Below, one piece after another: positions 14,795-22,973 of a stretch of 27,183 nt of DNA. Position 1 is the first letter of the stretch. The number at the start of each line of letters is the position of its first letter. The position numbers were made by a program, and so were the translations under genes. Origin of the DNA: RUG12395 sp045541735 (GTDB lineage Bacteria; Bacillota; Clostridia; Oscillospirales; CAG-272); contig JAZQJQ010000151.1 of assembly GCA_045541735.1 (NCBI GenBank), positions 1 through 27,183 of the forward strand. Reading direction: 5' to 3'. The notes beneath the pieces were generated by a model. It saw nothing but the letters and a program-made list of their open reading frames with translations, had not been told where the DNA came from and searched no databases.

Positions 14795-16592
14795 TATCTG
14801 TTCCCTCCCCCTCGTACCATTTTGCCTGCTCGGTGAAGAATTTTGCGTAAACGCCGTTCTTTGCCATCAGCTCGTTGTGCGTTCCGTCCTCCACCACTCT
14901 GCCGCCGTCCATAACCAGTATCCTGTCTGCAAGCCGGGCAAATCCTACACGGTGGGATATAAGCACGGAAGTTCTTCCCGCTATCTTCTTTTTGATCTCC
15001 TCGAACTGCTCCATCTCCGCTATCGGGTCAAGGGCAGCCGCCGGCTCATCGAAGATCATCACGGGCGAGCCGCTCATATGTGTACGCGAAATGCAAACGC
15101 GCTGAGCTTCGCCCCCGGAAAGCGCAACTCCGTCAGGACGTATATGTCGGTGAAGCCAAGTATCTATTCCGCTGTGCAGACGGCTTACAACCTTTTCTGC
15201 ACCTCCGGCGCGGATCGCTTCTCTTATCCTCTCTTCATTATGTATTTCCTCAACACAGCCGTATCCAACGTTATCACGCATGCTGGAATGGAAAATAAAG
15301 CACTGCTGAAAGAAAACGCCTATCTGCTTTTTAACGTCGTCGTAGCGGTATTCGCTTATGGGATGCCCGTAAAAAAGCACCTCGCCCTGCTGGGGGCGGT
15401 AGCTGTCAAGCATCAGATTTGTAAGCGTTGTCTTTCCGCTTCCGTTATAACCGACAAGAGCGACGTTCTCGCCCTTTTTAATCTTGAAACTGACATCTTT
15501 CAATACCGGTTTTTCGGGGTCGTAGCCGAAAGTTACGTTTTTGAATTCGTATACCGTATCACAGTCCGCATCAAGCTCGCGCGGGTCGGGGTTATCGACC
15601 CGCTCCGGAGCGGAGAACAGCAGACGTCGCTGACGTGAAAGTTCAAACAGCGCCCATGAAAGATCGCCTATGCTTTTCGACATTCCCGAGATCGCACCGG
15701 AAAGACTGCCCGAGAGCGAATATACCATCAAAAACACGTCTGCGGTCATTTTCTTATCCGCAACTGCAAATATGGCATAGCACAGTATAGCCGCCATACA
15801 CAAATAGAAAACAAGTCCGGAAAACAGCGGCTGACGCGCCTTTTGCTTTGTGCGTTTCATATCGCTTTCTTCAATATAGGCATAAGACTCGCGCCACTGC
15901 TTTATGATATCGTCACGGGATTCGTAAATGCGTACCTCTTTGGCAAGTCCCGGATTTTTTGGCATCGTTTGATAGTAATTTGCCCGTGTGCGCGCCCTAT
16001 CGTATATCTCGTATTTTTCATGCATTTTATCCGAGCAACGCATATTGTATATAACGATAAATATCATATATGCAGCGGCGATCGCGAAAATAACGAAGGA
16101 AACTGAAGCCGACACGATAAGCAGAGACACAGATGAAATTATCTGTCCCGCAAGCGCTACAAGACCCGTCATAAAAGAATTGAGTGTAGAATACTTCATA
16201 GAGGTGGACTGCATCTCGTCACGCACAGCTTTATCAAGCAGATATTCGCGGCTGACCTTCTGGCGCTTATTCATAAATTCCACGCCCATACCGTAGTAAT
16301 AGGTATCGTACATCATCATATATACGAGATCCTGATTAACACGCGCCGAAAGCCCGTTTACGGCGATAAACAATCCGAGAAGCAAAATACTGCCCGCAAT
16401 ATCGGAAAATTCGCCCTGCCCCGTTGCAAGAAATGCGGAAAGCACGGATATTACGTTTCGGTTAAGAACGAGCACGACCGCCGGCAGCACAGAAAGCACA
16501 ACGCTTGCAGTAAGCCACATAAGAAACACCTTTTTGTTTATTTTCCACGCGGTCTTAAAGGCAAATGCCGCCGATTGAAGCTTTTCGCGCAT
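14781..16592 (-). CDS. ABC exporter half-transporter (permease fused to ATPase), first subunit
   Basis: A 603-residue B-type ABC half-exporter and first gene of its operon. The ATG at 16592 has GGAGGTG 5 bases upstream. The membrane domain spans about 20-320. The ATPase shows Walker A GYNGSGKT (381-388), signature LSGGE (491-495), Walker B VMIFDE (511-516) with catalytic Glu, and His547 in the switch. Partners in such heterodimers often have one broken ATP site; here the motifs of both subunits look intact. The two share only loose similarity outside the motifs. The promoter is at 16623-16651. Likely function is export of an unidentified substrate. Confidence 0.93.
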   Translation of the reverse strand: MREKLQSAAFAFKTAWKINKKVFLMWLTASVVLSVLPAVVLVLNRNVISVLSAFLATGQGEFSDIAGSILLLGLFIAVNGLSARVNQDLVYMMMYDTYYYGMGVEFMNKRQKVSREYLLDKAVRDEMQSTSMKYSTLNSFMTGLVALAGQIISSVSLLIVSASVSFVIFAIAAAYMIFIVIYNMRCSDKMHEKYEIYDRARTRANYYQTMPKNPGLAKEVRIYESRDDIIKQWRESYAYIEESDMKRTKQKARQPLFSGLVFYLCMAAILCYAIFAVADKKMTADVFLMVYSLSGSLSGAISGMSKSIGDLSWALFELSRQRRLLFSAPERVDNPDPRELDADCDTVYEFKNVTFGYDPEKPVLKDVSFKIKKGENVALVGYNGSGKTTLTNLMLDSYRPQQGEVLFYGHPISEYRYDDVKKQIGVFFQQCFIFHSSMRDNVGYGCVEEIHNEERIREAIRAGGAEKVVSRLHSGIDTWLHRHIRPDGVALSGGEAQRVCISRTHMSGSPVMIFDEPAAALDPIAEMEQFEEIKKKIAGRTSVLISHRVGFARLADRILVMDGGRVVEDGTHNELMAKNGVYAKFFTEQAKWYEGEGTDNEKE

Positions 16593-16622
16593 ATTTTCAC
16601 CTCCGTTTTTTGATACACAGCT

Positions 16623-16651
16623 ATTATATCAAACTCAGTTTACCGAATCAA
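16623..16651 (-). promoter_or_regulatory. Promoter of the ABC exporter operon
   Basis: TTGATT, 17 bases, TATAAT on the minus strand, about 30 bases before the ATG at 16592. The boxes and spacing are identical to those of the DeoR promoter. The spacer holds TTACCGAAT (16640-16648, plus strand), the core of the DeoR-promoter repeats in the opposite orientation relative to transcription. A short inverted repeat (tcaac/gttga, 16652-16666) lies just upstream. Confidence 0.75.
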
Positions 16652-16678
16652 TCAACTGTTCGTTGATGTCAAGAAAGC

Positions 16679-16719
16679 AAAAAAACCGCAGTTCCCGTGA
16701 TCTATGCGGAAACTGCGGT
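16679..16719 (-). terminator. Terminator of the polysaccharide operon
   Basis: A 12-bp stem with one G-U pair (16685-16696 with 16708-16719) lies 4 bases past the stop of the alpha/alpha-barrel gene, followed on the minus strand by a run of T. It marks the 3' end of the operon that enters from the right edge. Confidence 0.85.
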
Positions 16720-16723
16720 GTAA

Positions 16724-18715
16724 TTATTTGATATGCTCTATAGCGCCATCTATGCCGTCGATGCCGCGGCGGAAGATGTCCCATTTTCCCTCATACCAAC
16801 GGAGTATCTCCATACGGAATGCGGTAGGCCAAGCGGGAAGCCACTGGGAGGGCATAAAGGGCGGTACTCCGTGGCGGCCCCAACGGGTATGGAATATCGC
16901 CTCGTCCTGCGAACCTGCGGGGCGAACTCTGCCGTTAACGTACATCGTACCGTCGGAAATGCACTGGCAGGCATTTGCATAAAATACGAGTGCTTTTTCA
17001 TGCCACTGTTTTTTACCGGTAATCTCGGCAAGGTGCAAGAACGAGATAACGTCGCGCAACGCATACTGGTCAAGCGCTTGATGGGCAGTGCTGACCGAAG
17101 TGGAGCCGAAGGTATCATAACCCATTTTTCCGAGAACGGATTCTTTGGGATATTCGATAGTGTAATGCATAAGCCAAGTGCATAGATAATGTGCAATATT
17201 TTCGGAAGCGGTGACGTATTTCTCATCCCCCGTCATATCATACAGCGCAAGCGAATCGCGTAGCAGGGGACTTGCGGACTCCTTATCGATGCAATACGTA
17301 TCCAGCGCACCTGCGGTGGTAAAGCCGTCGCGCTCCAGAGAACCGTAATAGTAATCAAACGCGCGGACCGCGGAATCGTAATATTTTTTATCGCCCGATC
17401 GTTGATACGCCTGAAGCATGGGAAGGACAAGGAAACAGCCGATGGTGCCGTTTGCGGAGATAACGGTTCCGTCCGCTCTCCAGTTCTTCGCATATCTTCC
17501 TTCTTCGCTTTGCTGAGTGAGAGCAAAATCAAGTATACCATACGCAGCTTCAAGATACTCCGGTCTGTCGACACCCGCCTTCTTTGCAAGGTCGTATGCT
17601 TCAAAATAATTCTCTGCACCGCCGCCGCTGTTGCAGGCATCTATCTGCATCTGGATAACACCGTTTTCATCGCGGCGGAACTTGGCTCTGCCGTAACCCT
17701 TATGATCCTCATACTGCGCCTCGCCGAGCTGCCAGGGGTCCGGCTCGTAATCGGGCGGATAGATCTTTTTGCGCCAATCGCCGTAATCTATCGTTGCATC
17801 AAGAAGTCCGCAATCACGCTTAGCATACTTCAGCCAAGCATCGTGAGCACTTATACCCATATCAAGGGCTTCCTTATCGCCCGTTTGCAGATAGTGATAT
17901 ATCATTGCATTCGCCATAGAAGCTGACTGACCTACCCAGCTGAGACCGAAACGGCCGTTGTTTTTCTGATACGTCCAGTTTCCGCGGAACCACTGCGCGC
18001 CGCTTACAAATCCGCAAAAACCGTCCTGCATTTTCTGATAAAGATAACGGGTATACGTAAGACCGAGCTCATAGATGCGCTCAGGCTGATGAGGAACATC
18101 AAGCGCGTGTCCGTAGTAGCGCCAAGCAAAATCAAGCAATCCGTCGTAACGGATAGGCTTATCCTCATAGGGATATGCAAGGATTATTGCGGTAAACTCC
18201 GTACGGGGTCTGCCCTCGCCCTGATATGCATCGCCCCAGAAGTGGCGCTGAAGGGTCTTAGGTTTTTCCTCTTCCGGGTATATAATAACGTGTTTTTCCG
18301 TGTCTCCCTCACGGTAAAGGGAGCAGGCGGTGTCCTCTCCCGCCTCCGCCATCAGCGCAACAGAGCCCGCAGGCGTTGCGGAAAAGGTACAGGATGGAAT
18401 AGTCACCCTATGCCAAGCAAAGGACCAAGGAGTACCGTCCTCGGCGCGGTCGCCAACGTATTCGGGCGTAGTACCCCAGCCGTTGCCGTTATAGCTAACG
18501 GACGGAACCATCGTAAACGTGGGTGTCTCACGGGTAACAAGCTCCATACGCATATTAACGGCAGGCTCATTTACCTTGCGTGTCCAGAAAAACGCAGTAT
18601 CGGAAAGCCTGGCAAAGCTATCCTCCGCACCGGCAGAGCCGATAACGTCTGCAACCGCAACTCCGTTTATCTCAACAACAAACGAATCTCCGTTTTTTAC
18701 TATATTAGTGTTCAT
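16724..18715 (-). CDS. Cytosolic six-hairpin (alpha/alpha) barrel protein, glycosidase-like, last gene of the polysaccharide operon
   Basis: A 663-residue protein; ATG at 18715 with GGAG 6 bases upstream. There is no signal peptide or membrane span, so it should be cytosolic. Residues about 1-190 are beta-rich. Residues about 210-650 show repeated helical-hairpin units rich in Trp and Tyr (such as FAWRYYGHALD, GNWTYQKNNGRFGLSWVGQ, AYGILDFALTQQ, HQALDQYALRD), as in six-hairpin glycosidases, lyases and epimerases. I cannot place it in a numbered family or name catalytic residues. It lies 15 bases after the nucleotidyltransferase-like gene, is the last gene before the terminator, and so is expressed with the polysaccharide genes. 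Possible roles are intracellular processing of a glycan intermediate or a structural role; both are guesses. Confidence 0.8.
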   Translation of the reverse strand: MNTNIVKNGDSFVVEINGVAVADVIGSAGAEDSFARLSDTAFFWTRKVNEPAVNMRMELVTRETPTFTMVPSVSYNGNGWGTTPEYVGDRAEDGTPWSFAWHRVTIPSCTFSATPAGSVALMAEAGEDTACSLYREGDTEKHVIIYPEEEKPKTLQRHFWGDAYQGEGRPRTEFTAIILAYPYEDKPIRYDGLLDFAWRYYGHALDVPHQPERIYELGLTYTRYLYQKMQDGFCGFVSGAQWFRGNWTYQKNNGRFGLSWVGQSASMANAMIYHYLQTGDKEALDMGISAHDAWLKYAKRDCGLLDATIDYGDWRKKIYPPDYEPDPWQLGEAQYEDHKGYGRAKFRRDENGVIQMQIDACNSGGGAENYFEAYDLAKKAGVDRPEYLEAAYGILDFALTQQSEEGRYAKNWRADGTVISANGTIGCFLVLPMLQAYQRSGDKKYYDSAVRAFDYYYGSLERDGFTTAGALDTYCIDKESASPLLRDSLALYDMTGDEKYVTASENIAHYLCTWLMHYTIEYPKESVLGKMGYDTFGSTSVSTAHQALDQYALRDVISFLHLAEITGKKQWHEKALVFYANACQCISDGTMYVNGRVRPAGSQDEAIFHTRWGRHGVPPFMPSQWLPAWPTAFRMEILRWYEGKWDIFRRGIDGIDGAIEHIK

Positions 18716-18730
18716 ATCAGTCTCCGGATA

Positions 18731-19879
18731 TTAAAGACCTATCATTTTCATAAACTCGGCTGCGCTTTTTGCCTTTTCGGATGATACCGAGGCGGCGAGC
18801 TTCAGCTCTTTTGCGGTCTTACCGGCGCTTCCGCGCTTTATCATTAACAATACTCGGTAGACCCAAAACACCGGCAAAAGCACCGGATATTTTTTCAGGG
18901 CAGGAAATCTCGGCTGCATATCCGAAAGTGAGGGAAAAGCACGCGACAGTATGTAGCCTACGCGCCCGCCCTTTGCGCTTTTTTTCGCCGCAAAGCTGTT
19001 TTCAAGTGAGCCGTAAACGCCTCCGCGAAGTATAAACTCAGCCATCTGCGAGGTGATCCCGTTTGTCTCCGCTCCGTCAAACCAACAGTTTGTCAGCTTA
19101 CGGCAAGATTCCGCAAACCGCAAGAGTCCTCCGCGATCAAGAAGCGCGTCGCGCTTAGCCTTATTGTGCGCCATACGGTTTTCAAGCACCCAGATGTCAA
19201 GAAAAGGTCTTATACCGCATCCGCCGTGCTCAAAATGCTTTGCCATATGGGCAATATGATATAGGAAAAACATTTCATCCGGCATTTCATACCGCATGCT
19301 GCCTTCCGAAACCGGTGCGGAAGCTTCCCACACAGAGGAAAGCACCTCGGCCGATTCCTGCGCATAGCTGTCTTCAACAAGGTTAAAATGAAGTTCAACG
19401 TGCACTCCCGACGGGCTGTACAGAGAAACGTCGTGAGTCCAACGGCCGCCTTCCTTGTAACCTAGCCGTTCGACGATAGCTTTGATCGCGGCATCAAGCT
19501 CGCTCTCGTTTACCAGCACGTCGATATCTCCGCTGTTTCGCATCCACGGCTCGGGATAATGCTTTCTCAAAACCGAACCCTTGAGAGGAATGTGACGTAT
19601 CTTGAGTGCATCCAGCACTCCGCTGATGGATTCCAGCTCGTAACCTAACTGCTCGCAACGAAATGCCGCCATAAATATATCGTTTTTTGCTTCAGCCTCC
19701 GCAAGACCGTTTTTATCCAGTGCATACGCAAGCAAATGTGAAAGATCGTGCGCATTGGCAAGACTGCGGAGCTTTTCTCTATCCGCACCGCGCACCGCTT
19801 CCCTCTCCTCCTCCATCAGCATGTATCCGCATACGGCAGAGCGAAGAAGGGCGAAAAATATTTCCGACGTGTTAAGCAT
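18731..19879 (-). CDS. NTP_transf_5 family nucleotidyltransferase-like protein
   Basis: A 382-residue protein. ATG at 19879 is chosen, 16 bases after the previous stop; an in-frame TTG at 19936 would overlap that gene. It resembles the uncharacterised nucleotidyltransferase family often found in polysaccharide clusters: IPLKG (97-101), then RNSGDIDVLV with the metal-binding pair Asp118 and Asp120, then a likely third carboxylate Glu162 in HVELHFNL. The C-terminal half (about 200-380) is basic and helical. The family's substrate is not established, and transfer of a nucleotide or phosphosugar to a glycan precursor or protein is only a hypothesis. It sits between the acetyltransferase and the alpha/alpha-barrel gene with 15-16 base gaps. 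Confidence 0.85.
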   Translation of the reverse strand: MLNTSEIFFALLRSAVCGYMLMEEEREAVRGADREKLRSLANAHDLSHLLAYALDKNGLAEAEAKNDIFMAAFRCEQLGYELESISGVLDALKIRHIPLKGSVLRKHYPEPWMRNSGDIDVLVNESELDAAIKAIVERLGYKEGGRWTHDVSLYSPSGVHVELHFNLVEDSYAQESAEVLSSVWEASAPVSEGSMRYEMPDEMFFLYHIAHMAKHFEHGGCGIRPFLDIWVLENRMAHNKAKRDALLDRGGLLRFAESCRKLTNCWFDGAETNGITSQMAEFILRGGVYGSLENSFAAKKSAKGGRVGYILSRAFPSLSDMQPRFPALKKYPVLLPVFWVYRVLLMIKRGSAGKTAKELKLAASVSSEKAKSAAEFMKMIGL

Positions 19880-19895
19880 TTCAGATCTCAACCTT

Positions 19896-20609
19896 TTAGA
19901 TTCCGCAATAGTCCAAAAACGCTTCAAAGCTTTCAAATTGCGGCTTTGATTTCAGAAAATCAGATACTATTCTTTCCTTATCGTCTGCAGAGCGCTCAAA
20001 CATCTTAGGGTAAGCATCTATGGTTTGTTGTGTATGAGGCATATACAATTCGATGTAAGAATCCGTCATCTCCTCAACTGTAGGTCTTCTGCCCAAGCCT
20101 TTGTACATCGCAACAGCACAACGCTTGGCATCCTCAACAACTCTGCGCTTTGCTCTCAGATAATACTCTTCCAGCGTGCACACTATTTTTGCAGGATTTC
20201 CTGCAATAACAACATTATCGGGAAAAGTTCCTTTAACCACAGCGCCGGCTCCGACGATGCAATTATCTCCTATCGTTGTTCCCATAAGAATTATTGCATG
20301 CTGTCCGATAAAAACATTGTCTCCTATATATACGGGCAGCGCTCCTCCAACGTATTCGCCGTACACTCTTGCTGCGATGCCGCGACTGTAATCGTGCGTG
20401 AGAATAGTAACCCCGTAAGTGATTTTACAATAATCTCCTATATGTAAGATGTGTTTTCTGTTAGTGTCGATCTGCGTGTGATTGGGAGAATATATCTCGG
20501 TATGTTCACCTATCTCAACACCGCGGCTTCTGAGGTATGCCTTATATGCCTCGCTTGAATGTGTGTTTGGAAAAATTAATTTTTTGATCATTGCCTTGAC
20601 AGCACGCAT
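19896..20609 (-). CDS. Hexapeptide-repeat (left-handed beta-helix) acyltransferase
   Basis: A 237-residue O-acetyltransferase of the LbH/maltose-acetyltransferase type. The hexapeptide-repeat region runs about 30-140, with the probable catalytic His72 in THDYS and the family ending VIAGNPAK (133-140). The C-terminal helical tail (about 150-237) is longer than usual in this group. ATG at 20609 has AGGAGGG inside the end of the dehydrogenase gene 8 bases away. It probably acetylates a sugar or repeat unit of the exported polysaccharide, using acetyl-CoA in the cytosol. The exact acceptor is unknown. Confidence 0.88.
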   Translation of the reverse strand: MRAVKAMIKKLIFPNTHSSEAYKAYLRSRGVEIGEHTEIYSPNHTQIDTNRKHILHIGDYCKITYGVTILTHDYSRGIAARVYGEYVGGALPVYIGDNVFIGQHAIILMGTTIGDNCIVGAGAVVKGTFPDNVVIAGNPAKIVCTLEEYYLRAKRRVVEDAKRCAVAMYKGLGRRPTVEEMTDSYIELYMPHTQQTIDAYPKMFERSADDKERIVSDFLKSKPQFESFEAFLDYCGI

Positions 20610-20612
20610 TTG

Positions 20613-21851
20613 TTAATCCCTCCTGAATATATCCCTTGTGTACACCTTGTCCGCAACGTCGTCAAGGCAAGCATCATATCTGTTTGCAATGATGGCATCG
20701 CACATGTTTTTGAAACTTTCAAGATCGTTTACTACCTTGCTGCCAAAGAAAGTATCTCCATCGGGAAGGGTGGGTTCATAGACCACGACCGTTGCGCCCT
20801 TAGCCTTAATGCGCTTCATAACTCCCTGAATAGAGGACTGACGGAAATTATCGGACCCTGCCTTCATCGTAAGCCGGTAAACACCTATAACGGGAGGGTT
20901 TTCTTTGTGCTTATCGTAATCCATATCCTCGTCATATCCGTAATAACCTGCCATACGAAGCACGCGGTCGGCGATAAATTCCTTGCGGGTCCTGTTGGAT
21001 TCGACTATAGCGCTCATCATATTCTGAGGAACGTCGGCATAATTAGCAAGCAGCTGCTTTGTATCCTTAGGGAGGCAGTACCCGCCGTAACCAAAGGAAG
21101 GGTTATTGTAATGTGAACCGATTCTCGGGTCAAGGCACACGCCTTTGATTATCTGCTGAGTGTCAAGTCCCTTCATCTCCGCATAAGTATCAAGCTCGTT
21201 AAAGTAAGAAACGCGAAGCGCAAGATAAGTGTTTGCAAAAAGTTTAACAGCCTCGGCTTCGGTAAAGCCCATAATAAGGGTCTCGATATCTTCCTTCAGG
21301 GCGCCCTCCTGCAAAAGTCCCGCAAACTCATTTGCCGCCTTCACAAGGCACTCGTCATCCATATCGGTACCCACGATAATTCTGCTGGGATAAAGATTAT
21401 CGTAAAGCGCCTTGGATTCGCGCAAAAACTCGGGACTGAAGATGATATTACCGCAACCGTACTTTGCTCTGACAGAAGCGGTAAAACCTACGGGAATCGT
21501 AGATTTAATTACCATTATCGCATCGGGATTCACCTTTTTTACAAGCTCGATAACAGACTCTACCGCAGAGGTATCGAAAAAGTTTTTCTGTGTATCATAG
21601 TTTGTGGGCGCAGCAATAACAACGAAATCTGCATCCTTATACGCGCTCTCGCCGTCGAGAGTGGCAACAAGATCAAGCTCCTTTTCGGCAAGATACTTTT
21701 CTATATATTCATCCTGAATAGGAGACCTTTTGTTGTTGATAAGCTCAACCTTTTCGGGAATAATGTCAACCGCCTTTACCTCGTGATGCTGTGCAAGAAG
21801 TACAGCAATAGAAAGTCCAACGTAACCGGTTCCTGCAACTGCTATTTTCAT
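20613..21851 (-). CDS. ugd: UDP-glucose 6-dehydrogenase
   Basis: A 412-residue enzyme that oxidises UDP-glucose twice to UDP-glucuronate with NAD+. ATG at 21851 (site AGAGGA 5 bases upstream) gives a proper start at the Rossmann motif GTGYVG (8-13). Other marks are VIKSTIPVG (114-122), FSPEFLRE (138-145), the active Lys203 and Asn207 in VKLFANT, and the catalytic Cys259 in GYGGYCLPKD. The length agrees with short bacterial Ugd. A longer reading to 21974 would overlap the epimerase gene and is rejected. It lies 13 bases after the epimerase, and together they make UDP-glucuronate and UDP-galacturonate for the polysaccharide. A UDP-mannose or UDP-GlcNAc-type substrate is less likely given that neighbour. 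Confidence 0.92.
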   Translation of the reverse strand: MKIAVAGTGYVGLSIAVLLAQHHEVKAVDIIPEKVELINNKRSPIQDEYIEKYLAEKELDLVATLDGESAYKDADFVVIAAPTNYDTQKNFFDTSAVESVIELVKKVNPDAIMVIKSTIPVGFTASVRAKYGCGNIIFSPEFLRESKALYDNLYPSRIIVGTDMDDECLVKAANEFAGLLQEGALKEDIETLIMGFTEAEAVKLFANTYLALRVSYFNELDTYAEMKGLDTQQIIKGVCLDPRIGSHYNNPSFGYGGYCLPKDTKQLLANYADVPQNMMSAIVESNRTRKEFIADRVLRMAGYYGYDEDMDYDKHKENPPVIGVYRLTMKAGSDNFRQSSIQGVMKRIKAKGATVVVYEPTLPDGDTFFGSKVVNDLESFKNMCDAIIANRYDACLDDVADKVYTRDIFRRD

Positions 21852-21864
21852 CTTGATCCTCTTC

Positions 21865-22953
21865 TCAAATATTATAAAATGTTTTGTACCATTCCGCAAA
21901 TCGCCTGAGTCCTTCTCGCAGGGAGGTCGATGGCTTGAAACCGAAATCTCTTTCGAGCGCGGAGGTGTCGGCATACGTTATCGGCACATCCCCCGGCTGC
22001 ATCGGGACAAGCTTTTTGTGCGTCTCAAAATCGTAATCCTCGGGAAGAACGCCCGCGCGGACAAGCTCTTCCTGAAGAATTGTAACAAAGTCAAGGAGAT
22101 TTTCGGGACTGTTGTTGCCGATGTTATAGACTGCATAAGGCGGCAGAGGAAGCCCGTCCTCGCCATTCATCTTTTTCGGCGCGCATTGCATTATGCGCTT
22201 TACACCCTCAACTATATCATCAACATATGTGAAATCGCGCTTGCAATTTCCGTAATTGAATATCTCTATGGTCTGCCCCTTTATGAGCTTGTTGGTAAAA
22301 CCGAAATAAGCCATATCGGGACGTCCGGCAGGTCCGTACACAGTAAAGAAGCGCAGACCCGTTGAAGGTATATTATAGAGCTTTGAATAGGCGTGAGCCA
22401 TCAGCTCATTGCTCTTTTTTGTAGCCGCATAAAGCGAAACGGGATTATCGACCTTGTCGTCGGTTGAATACGGTATTTTTTTATTTGTTCCGTATACCGA
22501 CGAAGATGATGCGTAAACCAAATGCTCCACGGGATGATCGGTATTCATAGAAGCACGGCAAGCCTCAAGAATATTGTAAAACCCAATGATGTTAGATTCA
22601 ATATACACATCAGGATTCGTTATGGAATAACGCACGCCCGCCTGCGCCGCAAGGTTGACTACAACGGAAAAATGATATTTTTCAAACAAACCGTCGATAA
22701 GCGCACGGTCAGCAAGATTGCCACGAACAAACTCCCAAGCACAGTCCGTGTGCTCCGCGGCAAGCTTGTTGATCTCATCAAGGCGGTATTCCTTAATGGA
22801 AACGTCGTAATAATCGTTCATATTATCAAGTCCAACGATTTTCACTTCCGGGACAGTGCGCATAAGCTCCATAACAAGATTGGAACCGACAAAACCCGCC
22901 GCGCCGGTAACAAGAATGCGAGCGCCTTTTAAAATTACATTAGATACAAGCAT
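21865..22953 (-). CDS. UDP-glucuronate 4-epimerase-like NAD-dependent epimerase
   Basis: A 362-residue short-chain dehydrogenase-type epimerase. ATG at 22953 has CGGAG 7 bases upstream; a longer reading to 23004 overlaps the acyltransferase gene. NAD-binding GAAGFVG is at 17-23, the catalytic Ser/Tyr/Lys are in the SSSSVYG (149-155) and YAATK (175-179) segments, and FFTVYGPAGRPDMAYF and FNYGNCKRDFTYVDDIVEG match the CapI/LpsL group that turns UDP-glucuronate into UDP-galacturonate. The dehydrogenase that supplies this substrate is the next gene, which supports the call. UDP-glucose 4-epimerase activity is the main alternative. Confidence 0.9.
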   Translation of the reverse strand: MLVSNVILKGARILVTGAAGFVGSNLVMELMRTVPEVKIVGLDNMNDYYDVSIKEYRLDEINKLAAEHTDCAWEFVRGNLADRALIDGLFEKYHFSVVVNLAAQAGVRYSITNPDVYIESNIIGFYNILEACRASMNTDHPVEHLVYASSSSVYGTNKKIPYSTDDKVDNPVSLYAATKKSNELMAHAYSKLYNIPSTGLRFFTVYGPAGRPDMAYFGFTNKLIKGQTIEIFNYGNCKRDFTYVDDIVEGVKRIMQCAPKKMNGEDGLPLPPYAVYNIGNNSPENLLDFVTILQEELVRAGVLPEDYDFETHKKLVPMQPGDVPITYADTSALERDFGFKPSTSLREGLRRFAEWYKTFYNI

Positions 22954-22973
22954 AATATACTCCGATGTAAAAC

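Noticed and set aside
14772..15638. 288-codon open frame on the plus strand
   Set aside because: It is the complement of the ATPase domain of the first ABC subunit, whose Walker and signature motifs are clear on the minus strand.
18089..18784. 231-codon plus-strand frame opposite the alpha/alpha-barrel gene
   Set aside because: Antisense to a long well-formed gene in a tight operon; no binding site or domain was seen.
21852..21974. N-terminal extension of UDP-glucose dehydrogenase
   Set aside because: The extra 41 residues are low-quality sequence overlapping the epimerase gene; the ATG at 21851 has a proper binding site and begins at the Rossmann fold.
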